Source: Laccaria trichodermophora
Lineage: Eukaryota; Basidiomycota; Agaricomycetes; Agaricales; Hydnangiaceae
Reading direction: 5' to 3'
NCBI GenBank assembly: GCA_018417955.1
Contig: JACTVC010000004.1
Span: forward strand, 1,736,001 to 1,800,000
DNA: 64,000 nucleotides
This document shows, one piece after another, positions 10,418 to 21,061 of this stretch. The translations under genes and the position numbers were made by a program. The notes beneath the pieces were generated by a model that was not told the DNA's origin, made no database searches, and was given only the letters and a program-made list of their open reading frames with translations. How positions within the stretch are numbered: the first letter of the stretch is position 1; the number at the start of each line of letters is the position of its first letter.

Positions 10418-10652
10418 GTTGACCGCGGGGATAGGTGACAGTGGCGGCGGCAGGTCTTTGCGGTCTGTTGTGCGGTGGAGAGAGAGCGGGACTTGGTGCA
10501 AAAAATCTTCAACATGGTCACGTGACCATGCCGTTGTCAGATCCCAGTTGATCATATCTACCTTGACATCGATCGTTTCATTTCTGTCAAAGTTTGTCCC
10601 TCTATCTGCTTCCCTTGAATTTGTCAGTGATTCATCTCATAATAGCCCTACC
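10418..10652. promoter_or_regulatory. Bidirectional promoter with CACGTG palindrome
   Basis: The 235 bases between the two divergent start codons contain a perfect 18-bp palindrome at 10513-10530 (CATGGTCACGTGACCATG) centred on CACGTG, the E-box bound by bHLH factors in fungi. No other element was identified. Shared control of both neighbours is inferred from position only. Confidence 0.55.
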
Positions 10653-12062
10653 ATGAACCAAAAAACAGAGCTTGGAAAGGCATTGAAGGGAAAGCCAGGT
10701 ATGCTCATAACAACAGCAATGTGGATATCTCAATGGGTTTGAACAGATTTTGCCTTCAATCTCAAGCGACCTGGTAATCATCGGGAAGTTTCTTATGATT
10801 TGCAATGGCCAACTCCAAAACCAACGGCATCCAATGCCACCCGCGGGGTTACCTTGCTGGATGTCAATCAGCACTCCAGCACAGAATCCATCGTGGACCT
10901 CAGTGGCCCTTCGCCATCGAGGGGTAAACAAGAAGACCCCATCGATTTAAGTCGATCATCACCCCCTCCAGCAATGCCCATGGACGCCCAGAAAGGTACA
11001 GAGACATTCAATCCCATGCACCCCGACGGCGACCTCCCCAGCAAGAGTGTACCCGACGGTGCCTTTAACTTCACACTCAAACGCCCCGCGGTCGCAGTCG
11101 CCGACGGCGCTTTCAATTTGAAACTTAATTGCCCCGCGGTAGCAGCCACCGACGGCGAATTCGACTTGAAACTTAGTCGCCCCGCGGTAGCAGCTGCCGA
11201 CGGCGCCTTCAATTTGCAACTTAGTCGCCCCGCGGTAGCAGCCACCGACGGTGCATTCAACTTGAAACTTAGTCGCCCCATCGGGGGAGCTCCCAACAGC
11301 GTCCCCACCGCCGACGGCCTATCCAACTTCGATCTTACACACCCCATCGGAGGACCGCCTGACAGCGTTCCCACTCCTGACAGCATGTTCAACTTCACCC
11401 TGAAACGCCCTGTTATGGACACTCCTGATGGCGTCTTCAACTTTTCACTTAAACGCCCCATCATGGCCCCCCCTAAAAAGGCTGCCGACGGAGAAGCCAA
11501 GGAGGGCGGTCTAGATTCCATTCCCTCCAATGCCGCGGCACTCCCACAGAAACACTCCGACAAACCCTTCAACTTCAATTTGAGACGCCCTGCAGCTGCA
11601 CCTCTTCCCACAACAGAGGCCCCTCCTGGAACAGCGTCTGAACCCATGGGTCTCAATAGCCCTCAAGGACAAGCCTCCGATCCCGCGGCCAAGGCCTACG
11701 TCCCTTCAAGATTGAGCACCCACCCAAGGGTGGCAGACCACTACAGGGAGTTGGAGTGGCTTGATGAAAGGCTTTCATTCCCACGATTTGAGGTGAGTTA
11801 CCCTGTTGACTATCTATTCCTGCTAAGAAAAGAAAAGGACTCGAGTAAGAAAGAAGAACTTGATGAGGTTATAGCTGAAGTGCAAAATCTTTCCTCCCGA
11901 GCCCGTGATTCCGCTCAGGCCTTGGAGTTCCTCCGCCGGGAAAAGATGCAGTTTTTGTTCGATGTAGAGGCCTTCTTGGAGGTAATGGGTGAGATAAGAG
12001 ATGAGATGTATGCTGGTACCAAAGATTTCATGCTTAGTTTACAGGAGAGGTCTCAATTGTAA
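10653..12062 (+). CDS. FNLKRP-repeat protein with C-terminal coiled coil, 453 aa, two exons
   Basis: Exon 1 is 10653-10698 and exon 2 is 10747-12062. The 48-base intron (GTATGC..CAG) joins the start peptide to a frame beginning DFAFNLKRP, which is itself a copy of the repeat. Ten copies of a short unit near GAFNLKLSRPAVAATD follow, mostly at 11060-11620, with Ala/Pro/Asp linkers. The last 110 residues are charged and heptad-like (KKEELDEVIAEVQNLSS and on), which predicts a coiled coil. I do not know the family. Repeated F-N-x-x-L-x-x-P units in a disordered chain suggest multivalent binding of a partner; that is inference. It shares a promoter region with the Zn-cluster gene. Confidence 0.75.
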
Positions 12063-12370
12063 ATTGTAGGTAAACTATGTAGCAAGCAGAGCAGCGGCCA
12101 TCTTCAATTTTGGTGTGCCCCGCGGGAGGGTTGCCAGTGTCCCGTCGGTGGGGGTGCCGACGGCGCTGGAAGGTCAGGGTAATACGACCGGCCGCCCCAA
12201 TATCAATGGATAATTGTTATTGACAGCCGGTCCGTTGTTAATGGGAAATTGTAGGGACCCCGGCCGCTTCGTTGCCAACGGAACAACGGCAATCAATCCG
12301 GCCGCCCTGGCTGACCCGTTGACTACGACTCATTGTCATGTCCGGCTGTTCCGTTGATATTGGACCCATG
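12063..12370. other. Gene-free GC-rich stretch with short repeats
   Basis: No reading frame stands out. The stretch repeats short words such as CGGCCGCCC, CCGTTG and AATGGAWAATTG and carries the words CCGCGG and GCCGACGGCG also found in the repeats of the upstream gene, so it may include decayed 3' sequence of that gene. Confidence 0.4.
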
Positions 12371-13541
12371 TGACTGAACTAACTACTTCCTTCATAATAG
12401 TCAATGGCACCATTATTTCTGTGTCTCAGATTGAAGAATGAAAAGTTGGTGAGAATTTTAATGGGTTTTGTATTCATGTCTTGTCGCTCCCTCACATTGT
12501 TGGGGTCTTCTCCATTGAGGTTGAGGTCTATACAGCTCAGGTTCTTCATGCTGGTAGTACACAACTGAACTTCACATTAAGACATCTATTTTTTTTTTAT
12601 AAGAAGAGTTAGCATGTATCAGGAGGCAGCTGCTGTTGTTTCGGTGCCTAAATCGTGTTCTGACGTGCTCCTCAGTCCATATCAAACAACTGCATAATCC
12701 ATCATGGTAAGTTGCATTATTTTTGTGCTTTTGAGGTATGCCATTGGATGAAGGAGGACATGAGGTGGCAGGGGACTGGGCTGATGTCGACATGGAGGCC
12801 TGTTCCTGGGCTGATAGCAAAGCAGCCTCCTCAGGAAACAATATATCGAACAAGCTAAGTAGCTGCCATCATTAGTTTGCTATCATTAAGAAGAAAAGAG
12901 CCCATACCTGGCTTTATCTTTGGCAAATCTCTGAGTCTGTGTTTGCTAATCAATGCTTGACAAATCTGTGGGTTTGTAGAGAAAACAAAGTGGACACATG
13001 ATTGATACACATTTATGGTAAGGTAACACATTGCATGACATAGTATATTTTTTTTTGCTGCTCTTGTATCATATACCTGTCTCAGCATTTCATTGCACAC
13101 TTTCCTCGTACTAGCAATGTCTTATATGTTGCCTCCCACTTTGCCCTCTTTCTTCATGTATCTTGATGCAGATGATACTTGTGCGAAAGTGGTGGCTGTT
13201 ATGGATATCATAATGATGGCTATGATCGACATTGAATGGCTTGCAATGAATCAAAGTATCCAATTATTCATTGATTCAGTTTGGGCTTTTGAAGATGCTG
13301 AAAAAAAGGCATGGGGGATGCATACAGAAGCTAAGGGTGTGTAATTATATATTTTTTATTCAAATTTAATGAGCTAAATGCCATGTTGAAGGACAACATG
13401 TACATGGTGCTGCCTACGAGCATCTCCTACATGATGTCTTACCTGGCGTCCAGATGAAGGTGAGGCTTATGACTATATGTTCTCAAATTGCTAAAGAGAA
13501 ATGGGAAGCTTCTGACTGAAAGATTGGATGGTTTGACGTCT
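12371..13541. other. AT-rich stretch, no supported gene
   Basis: Only short frames are present (the longest is 93 codons), with no motif or convincing splice chain. A plus-strand fragment at 13093-13344 (MSYMLPPTLPSFFMYLD and on) may be gene debris. Confidence 0.35.
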
Positions 13542-14008
13542 ATGGTGGCAGACATGCTGAATGAGCTTACAGAGGAGGTTGCGACAGCTAAAAAGAGTGA
13601 AGATAGAGTGGAAGCTTGGTTCCAGATTGTTTTGGACCAAGTCTTATGCTAGGGGTGTTCATGCAACAAATCCTGACATTACCAATAAAAGGGAAACATG
13701 GTTGCATGGTGTTACCACACCAAAAAAAACAAATGGGCCAATGGAGCATCTTCTTCACTTTCTTCTGCTGTAGCAACAGCTTCTTTTAATGCTTGATACA
13801 TGTTGTTAATTTTTGTTCTTATTTCATTGAGTTTTGAGAGTGCGTCTGCACACAGTTGTCTTTCGCTTCTGTGTACATCTCTTGCAAAAGAACAAGTGCA
13901 TTCAACGGTGTTTTCGATTGTCATCAGTGTGTTATGAATCTTTTCCATGACGATGTCCATGATGTGAAAGTCAATGATGAGACACATGCAGTCATGTGTA
14001 TGTGTCAT
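13542..14008. pseudogene. Two facing coiled-coil fragments derived from one sequence
   Basis: On the plus strand 13542-13652 encodes MVADMLNELTEEVATAKKSE and on. On the minus strand 14008-13712 encodes a helical segment containing KEAVATAEESEEDA. The DNA of the two EVATA regions aligns base by base although they lie in opposite orientations about 150 bases apart, so they are inverted paralogous fragments. The minus fragment is preceded by a plausible acceptor (TTACTCAG). No family is recognised. Confidence 0.4.
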
Positions 14009-14084
14009 CTGAGTAAAAATTAAACAATATCACATTATAGAAAACATAGACATGCTCAAGGTCAGGAAGGCTTGGCATGTGATA

Positions 14085-16500
14085 TTATTCTATGTCTGAG
14101 TCCATGCTTATGTCTTCAATTTTTCTTCTTGTGGTTTCTACTTCTTCTTCTATCTCATATATTGATGTTCTCTTCAGTTTTTTTAACTTCTCTGATGGGC
14201 ATAGATGGCATAGAGAGCTTCAATAAAACCTATAGTTAATTTGCAGACAAAGTGTGGTATAGATGTACGTATGATCAGCATAGATGTTTCCATTGATATA
14301 CTTCTCTATTACAGATGCTGGCTTTCAGCTTGTAACAATGTGTGACAATCATGTGTCACTTACTGGCGCATTGATGAGTCCAATAATGTTAATCCACGAA
14401 GTTTGAGGAGCAGCTTGTAATGTTGTCCCATCATAGGTTTGCAAATTGGTGCAGCTTGATGTTCATTGTTAGTAGTGCTTGGAAGTCCGGTCCAGTCCGG
14501 TCTTTTGTCAAAATTTGACGAGACCGAGACCTGGACTGGTCCTCATAAGTTGCCAAACCTCGAAAAACTGGACTGAACCGACGTCAACTGGTTCAGTGCG
14601 GTTTTCGTCGGTTTTCTACAGTTGAAAGACCAGTCTCAACCAGTTTCAGTCTCAACTGGTTGAGGACTGGTTGAGACCGGTTTTGTGGCTACTGATAATG
14701 TATATAATTGAGTATCTATACTACTGAGCTGGTACTACGACGAGGATAACCCTTGTTCAGTTTCGAGGGAGAGGTAGGGAGAGTGTCCGTCATCATCCAT
14801 TGTCGCTGCCACGTCACATTGTCATCATCCACCCCTCTCCATCGTCGTCCTGTGGCTGTTTTCACGTTGTCGTTATCATTGTGTCACACCGTTATCGCCA
14901 AAGGTGGCAGAGGTCGAGGGGGTGATGTGGCAGATCCGAAGGCAACCGTTGGGGTGCCACGTACTTTCCTCCATGCGCCGTCGACACGGCAGGTGCTCGT
15001 TGTTGCCGTCGTCGTTGGTGTGTGTGTGTCAAGGTAGCCCTGGGCAGTTGACGACAGTAGTGGGCAGTGGGCTGTGGGCAATGTGGAGAGGCAGCAGCAG
15101 GGAGGGGGGGATTGTCGTGGAGGATGTGGCGCGGTGTGGGCATGTGGATGTTGTTGCTGAGCCTCCAGCGTGTGAGGTGGTGGTCGATGTGTGGGTGTGA
15201 GTGTCGTTTAGCCCATGGCGGGCACTCACAATGCGAGGCGGTGGTGACGAAGGGTGGTGACGGTGATGGGGATGGTCGTGGTGGGAAGAGAGAGTTTGTG
15301 TTTGTATTTGGTTACGACTTTTGTTTGGTTATGAGTTCCGATAAAAGACCGGTTAAGACCGGTTAGACCGGTCTTTTGTCGGTCTTTAAATTTCCGAGAT
15401 TGTGAGAGACTGAAGACCGGACCGCGGTTGCGGTCTTCGACGGTCCTAGGAATTTCCGGTCTTGGGCAGTCTTGGTCCAGTCCAGTCTCAGTCTTTTTCC
15501 AGTCTTGAGACTGGACTTCCAAGCACTAATTGTTAGCATGAAGTTTGATATGTGCCTGTCGCTTACATACATACATTCTTCATTTTCTTTGGTTAAATAT
15601 ATAAAGTCAACTTGGTTGTCTGGTCCATAAATGAATTGTTGAGTCTGCAAACCATTCAGGATTCTGTTAGGGTCAATAGCAATTGGTATGTCGGTGTGCA
15701 TTTCTTGAGGTGCAAGCCCTCATTCCATGAAATATTGACTATGAGAATTGATTGTGCATGTGCCTTTGTACATGCCTGACTCAAACATTTCTAACTTTCC
15801 AGTTTGTAGCTCACATGAGAACAAGTCATACACCATGTTGATGTTGACTTGAAATGAGCTGAAGAGTGTTGAATTGCTGCCTGTAACTTGAACATGTTGA
15901 CATATGTTTCTGAGCCCCTTAATTTCACTTTGGAAAATGGGTCTTGAAATATAAAGTGAGGTTGATAGAGTGTCAAAGGTAGTTATATTTAATACATACT
16001 TCTTTGTAGAGGTGGTAACAATTTTTGGCAAAGGATTCCTTGATACGTGACGAATATTGGATCTTCGGATTCTGTATCGTCACACATTCATATACAATGT
16101 GGGTTATTAAACACCTTTGGGTGTACATTGTGCTTCTAAATACAGAAACTGTTATTGGTCTTCAATGTCTTTCATTGGGGTGTATTTACTCACTGAGATG
16201 TCGATTAGATGAATCATTGAACTGTCTTTCTTAATTTTCTCTTGTCGTTCTGCTATAATTTTGTCAAGTAGTTCTCCTGTATTCAGCAAAGATTTAGAGT
16301 GTAAGGGTATTGGTATCATGTGCATCTGCTTACCAGCTTTTGACATGTCAAATTCTGCAAGGGTTTCGTTGGGCATGTGGAGTTTGTAAAAAATATCAGA
16401 TGGATGTTGAGAAGATGCACTAGTTTCTGCTCTGTTTGCTGACTGCTGCCAGTTTATATTTTTTGTGAAGATGCATAGTGGTCAATTCTCCTGAAGTTTG
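14085..16500 (-). pseudogene. Decayed multi-exon gene, unknown function
   Basis: Natural-looking coding blocks on the minus strand are joined by good fungal splice signals. One block containing KQMHMIPIPLHSK ends at 16194 (donor GTGAGT). Another covers 16135-16000 (STMYTQRCLITHIVYE; donor GTATGT). A third starts at 15942 (DPFSKVKLRGSETYVNM), and further blocks follow around 15700-15565. The exon reading CTNLQTYDGTTLQ comes after a transposon, and the last block ends at a TAA at 14087-14085 (EEEVETTRRKIEDISMDSD). An in-frame TGA (15722-15720) interrupts the frame. The 1.06-kb hAT MITE probably sits in an intron. I do not recognise the product; exon boundaries are partly guessed. Confidence 0.45.
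14473..15528. mobile_element. hAT-type MITE, 1,056 bp, with 8-bp target duplication
   Basis: The element begins TAGTGCTTGGAAGTCC and ends with its inverted complement. It is flanked on both sides by ATTGTTAG (14465-14472 and 15529-15536). An 8-bp duplication and TAGTG termini fit the hAT superfamily. It encodes no transposase; its interior is made of ACCGGT/CCGGT-type subrepeats near the ends and GT-rich low-complexity sequence in the middle. Confidence 0.85.
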
Positions 16501-18300
16501 GCTGACAGAAGCTTTGTAAATAAAGTTCATTGGCAACTGTTCAAATGCTATGATGTCTTACATTTCAATTTGATCTGTTGTGAAGCTTTGTATTCTATGT
16601 ATTATTGATCACTACATGGACATATCGAGAATTGGGTGCCTTAAAATTTACATGAAATTCTGAATTGTATGTTGATGGAAGATATAACTAAGTAGAATGA
16701 TGTCATTGTGTTTGAGAATATATATCAAATGTATAATCATGTATTTGTTATCAACAGCATAATGACATTGACTATCTAAATTCAATATACTTTGGAATTT
16801 ATTGGGATTGAATGTGTTTCTGATTGTATTTGTTATCAAGCCTTATCACATTATCAATTGCAGGGTAATTTCGTAGAGCTGCCCCAAAATTTTTATCTAT
16901 TTATTCCTTTTGTAATTGGTGGAGTAGTGTTGAGCCAGTTGTATTATAAGGATTGGATTGTTAGTAGATCTAAGTGTATGGTGGTGTTTAATATCCTACA
17001 GATCTGTCTATAGATGATGTGTTTGACTTGATATACAAGTCTTGGTTGTTATGCTAATATATATGTTTGTATGTTATTCAGGTATGCAGATGATGGTTTC
17101 ATTTGGTTAGAATAGGTGCTAAACTTTGCTTGTGTATCTAACAATCCTGCTTATGGTCTAAACTATAAATACAGAGAATTTGGTAGGTATAGTTGTCAAG
17201 TTTCGATATGCCTCCCTGTAAATACACTGGATGTATGTCTACAGGTGGAAAACCTCCTAGGCCCAAAATTCTTATGCCTCCTCCTCACAATGAGCAGTGA
17301 ATCTCATTTTTTTCATTATTAACTTGTGGCATGCTTACCTTTGTTTCTTTTCCTCTTTTCTTCTTTCATTTAGAACCACTGACAACTTGAGGCATATCAA
17401 TGAGATGAGTCAACAAAACAAGTATTCACCTGATTGGTATTATCATCTTTTATATTTATATTTTATCCTCTCTTCATTGCTGTTCAGGCCTATGTATCAG
17501 GATTCAGATACACCGGCATCTGAATCCAACAAGCTGTGCATCATGTTTTCATGTTTTCATATGTTATTTGTCGATCAGCTTTGCTGTAGGCAAGCTATGT
17601 TCCGCAAGCCTGGTGTTGTTGCACCTGTCCAGGAACAGCCCAGTATTTCTACCATGAAGTTCTGCACCAAGTCCATCCAGAAGATATTCTCTTGAATCTT
17701 GCACAACTTCACAGTTCATGGTATCTTGATCCATTCTGACTAACATCAGTCCTCCCTCCCATCCCATGAGAAGTTCTGGTTGCCAGAGCTGTTGAGAATT
17801 GTCAGCAAATGTTCACCAGCATTCAAGATCATGCACCTACAAAAGGCACACCAGCCAGCACATTAGCCACAAAGAGAAAATGGAAGTGTGCCACAGTTGA
17901 TGATCAACATCCAGAGCATCCTCAAAAAAAGCATGTGGCTCCAGCACAGGCCCTGAGTCAAGTTGAATTTGTCTTCGACCCTCTCTCATTTGGCTACAAA
18001 GGTACAGTTGCTTCAGGTAGTGGAATTGAAGAGCAGGCTTCAAATGATATGGATTGAAGGAAATTGACCAATGTAGACTGAACTACAATATTAGACTACT
18101 TACAAGCCCTGCTCGAAACTCTACAATAACCTCTGACAATGGCCATGTTGATCTGAGGGTCCAATGAAGGAATGTAAGGATCGTCCTGCAAAGGTGGTGA
18201 TCCTTCAAGCAGAAACTCGCAAGTCCTCCTTGGTATGAGTGCCTGTGACTCCTGTGTAGAATCGAGAGTCCAGTTGGACACATCTGAGTTGGGTAGTCAT
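16501..18300. other. AT-rich region with uncertain exon remnants
   Basis: Three fragments look partly natural. A plus frame at 17809-18057 contains KRKWKCATVDDQHPEHPQKK. A minus block at 17767-17564 contains MDQDTMNCEVVQDSREYLLD. A minus block at 18281-18111 starts MSNWTLDSTQESQALIPRR and ends at a GTAAGT donor. The minus pieces could be upstream exons of the decayed gene at 14.1-16.5 kb, but no complete splice chain could be built. The rest (16.6-17.5 kb) shows nothing recognisable. Confidence 0.3.
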
Positions 18301-18471
18301 GGCTACAAAAACCAGTCCTAACCGGTTAAGACTGGTTCATTTAGACTGGTCTTTTTGTAATCTTTACTTCTCAAAAATGAAAAAACCAGACCACAGGTCT
18401 GGTTTTTTGCAGTCTTGGTCTGGTCTGGTTACAGTCTTTTTCCAGTCATGAGACCAGACTTCCAAACACTA
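18301..18471. mobile_element. 5'-truncated hAT MITE copy
   Basis: The segment matches the right 178 bases of the MITE at 18823-19406 (CTACRAAAAACC.. to ..GACTTCCAAACACTA). It lacks the left terminus, and no target duplication was found. It abuts a TPR gene fragment directly. Confidence 0.65.
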
Positions 18472-18660
18472 ACCAGCATGGCAAATCTTGCAGTCACATA
18501 TTCACACCAAGGAAAACACATGGAGGCTGAGGAGCTGGAGCTGAAAGTCCTGGACCTGTGTAAAAAGGTCTCTGGATCTACATGGGTAATGTCTCAAGAT
18601 AGGCATTTTTTGTCCCCCAAAGCAAGAAACCAAGGGCACACATCCCAAAGATATACATAA
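18472..18660 (+). pseudogene. TPR-repeat fragment of an NLR gene
   Basis: The sequence encodes TSMANLAVTYSHQGKHMEAE and continues through one TPR unit into a divergent tail. It is nearly identical to repeat units of the NB-ARC-TPR gene at 57.3-60.7 kb. The downstream DNA also matches the flank of that gene, so this is the 3' end of a lost paralogue, cut at its left by a truncated MITE. Confidence 0.75.
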
Positions 18661-18822
18661 TAACATACATACTTTTACAATGAACCAGACAAGACTTAAA
18701 AACCTAGCTTATGAACTTCAGAAAAAAAAATGGTATCCAAGTTGGGTCTACTTAAGCTCTTCTGGATGAGGATGAAAGAAATAATACTTTGAAACTTGAA
18801 AGTTGAAACTGACATTCAGAAG

Positions 18823-19406
18823 TAGTGTTTGAAAGTCCGGTTCGGTCTGGTTTTTTGATGCCCAGGGGCATTAACCGTAACTGTAACCAGTCTACCTTTT
18901 TCCCAGAAGTCAAAAGACCAGACCAGACTGCAAAAAGACCACAGACCACGGTTTTTTGCGGTCTATAGACTGGTTTCGGTCTGCATCGGTTTTAACCGGT
19001 TTATGACCGGTCTTTAGGCCAATATTTTAAAATTATGAATCGGTAAATTTATTGACGTCTCTGTTAGCTTCAAAACGAGCCCAAGAACGTTAAATTCCGT
19101 TAGGAATTGGTGCTTCTATAAAATAAGTCTGGTACATCTATTATTCCCAAAAGTAATTTACATTTTAATTCATATCTCTCTCGTTTTTTGACCAAATCGT
19201 ACGTTCTTGGGTGCGTTTTAAAGGGTATTCAAGGGGCTACGAAAAACCGGTCCAAACCGGTCAAGACCGGTTCACATTAACCGGTTTTTTTGCGGTCTTT
19301 ACATCTCAAAAATAAAAAGACCGAACCGCAGGTCCGGTCTTTTGCAGTCTTGGTCCAGTCTGGTTACAGTCTTTTTTCAGTCACGAGACCGGACTTCCAA
19401 ACACTA
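18823..19406. mobile_element. hAT-type MITE, 584 bp, with 8-bp target duplication
   Basis: The termini are TAGTGTTTGAAAGTCC and its complement. TTCAGAAG flanks both sides (18815-18822 and 19407-19414). The paralogous flank near 60.9 kb reads GACATTCAGATGACAAC without the element, which confir­ms the insertion. It encodes no transposase and belongs to the same family as the element at 14473. Confidence 0.88.
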
Positions 19407-19506
19407 TTCAGAAGACAAACAAGCATTCCATTTCAAGCTATGCCTCCTTATTTTCTCATAAATAACATGCAGAATCGGAGAAGATCAAAAATAACTAAGC
19501 ATCTAA

Positions 19507-19654
19507 ATCGAGTTTAGAATTATTTTTACTAACACATCTCCTCTCCCCAAGATATTCCTGGTCTCTGAGACCAGCGTTTCAGGTTGAGCAGAGTCGAACT
19601 TTCCTCTCTCTTCCTCCTACCCCATCCTTCTGAGGTAGCAGTATCTTGCATTCA
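19507..19654 (+). repeat. A1 terminal repeat of the YR element
   Basis: It matches A2 except that a 36-base block present in A2 (GTAGTCTAATCGGGCGCACG and on) is missing. It contains the small palindrome GGTCTCTGAGACC. Confidence 0.8.
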
Positions 19655-19702
19655 TATTACAACTCTTAGTTGCATCGGATCAAATCCTCATCATTTCGTC
19701 TC

Positions 19703-20962
19703 ATGTCTACTGGCAATGTCGTTGATGCAACTCCTACTCCTCTTGAAACTCCTATTTCTGGTGGTAATAACGACACTACTCAAGGTGGTAACAATGGTGC
19801 GAGTGATCAACAGCATCCAGGAACAACTTCCGGCGAACAAGGTTCTGGTAATCACCGATCCTTGTCACCGGAATCTGGGCAAAGTCGAGATCGAATGCTT
19901 GGGAATGCCCCAGTTTCTATTGCTGCCCTTGCTGCTTGCAACAAGCCAATCAAAGACTTTCGTGCCTCAAACATCTCAAAAGCCACAGCACTTAGCCGAA
20001 TCTACACCACACTCACTGACGCATTACCAGCAGACCCAACAGGAGTTGAAGAGGCCTTTGCGTGCTATATTGTCATCCTTGAAAACCACAAACACCACCT
20101 TTCCGAAGCCGAACGCCGCGGCAACAGGCAACGTTCAAAATCACCTGTTGAAGAGCAATTTGATGAGGAGGAACTGTCTCGCCCAACGAAATGTGCAAAA
20201 CCTGATGAGTCTCAATACCCATGGGTTGTCTCAGATTTCATACACTTGGTCACTTTATCCCCTTCCCTCACAGCTTCACTCGACCTCCTCAAACTGTATG
20301 CAGTCGACCCTAAGAGCACGAAGCGATCCCTCATCAACTCACCCACATGCCCTGAATTCCCAGACTCTGAATGGACGAACATTCTTGCGGGTCGCGCAGT
20401 CAACCTCGACACAGTACTTACAGGTTATTACTCGACATCCAATAACGACGAGTGCATTGAGTCAATCAGTGATCTCAATATCAAATTTGGAACTGTTGCC
20501 CCAACCAAAATTGTTTCAAGTGCAGGGGAGTGGACAATCGCTTGGAATAGAGCATCTCGCGCAACGTCAACGGCTTTCCCTCATCGTGCAGGAGAACTGG
20601 CCGACTATGCTGAGTACATCATCGCACTTTTTGCAGCAACTGATATCCTGTTCCATGACCAAGTTATTCTTTTCGACAAGGCTGTTCACTGTCGTGTCGG
20701 CAGCCAACGTGATCTCAAGCTCACTCATTTCGACAAATTTGCCAATCTTAGAACCGCACACATGGACTCCATTGGTGCAGCTGTTGTGCAACACTTACCT
20801 ATCTCAAAGGTACCCTCAACTTCACACAAGAAACAGGAGGCATGCAACCGATGGAATGAGGGGCTGTGCTTGCTTGATGGCAGCCAGTGTCGTCGACTCC
20901 ATGTTTGCAACAAGTGCTCCAAGGGTGGCCACAAAGGACCTGAGTGCCCGTCCTCCCAGTAA
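19703..20962 (+). CDS. Gag-like protein of the YR element, 419 aa
   Basis: The first 70 residues are low-complexity and disordered (Gly/Asn/Thr). A helical middle follows, then a C-terminal cysteine-rich module: EACNRWNEGLCLLDGSQC, then HVCNKCSKGGHKGPEC. The last part is a CCHC knuckle of the form C-x2-C-x4-H-x4-C. This two-part Cys/His arrangement is typical of the first ORF of fungal DIRS-like elements and suggests nucleic-acid packaging. The frame is intact from the ATG at 19703 to the stop at 20962. The recombinase gene follows 100 bases later on the same strand. Confidence 0.75.
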   Translation: MSTGNVVDATPTPLETPISGGNNDTTQGGNNGASDQQHPGTTSGEQGSGNHRSLSPESGQSRDRMLGNAPVSIAALAACNKPIKDFRASNISKATALSRIYTTLTDALPADPTGVEEAFACYIVILENHKHHLSEAERRGNRQRSKSPVEEQFDEEELSRPTKCAKPDESQYPWVVSDFIHLVTLSPSLTASLDLLKLYAVDPKSTKRSLINSPTCPEFPDSEWTNILAGRAVNLDTVLTGYYSTSNNDECIESISDLNIKFGTVAPTKIVSSAGEWTIAWNRASRATSTAFPHRAGELADYAEYIIALFAATDILFHDQVILFDKAVHCRVGSQRDLKLTHFDKFANLRTAHMDSIGAAVVQHLPISKVPSTSHKKQEACNRWNEGLCLLDGSQCRRLHVCNKCSKGGHKGPECPSSQ

Positions 20963-21061
20963 TTTCATCCCTGATATGTCTTGACCCACCTCTTCTGATG
21001 TTACGCATTTTTACCCTTATCTGCAGCCCCCTTGATCACTTACGCTGGGGGTAATTAATAA

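Noticed and set aside
10868..11656. 262-codon minus-strand frame
   Set aside because: Antisense to the FNLKRP-repeat gene; open because of the repeat composition.
19584..20984. 466-codon plus-strand frame overlapping the gag-like gene
   Set aside because: Different frame with Ser/Leu-rich random composition; the CCHC-containing frame is the real one.
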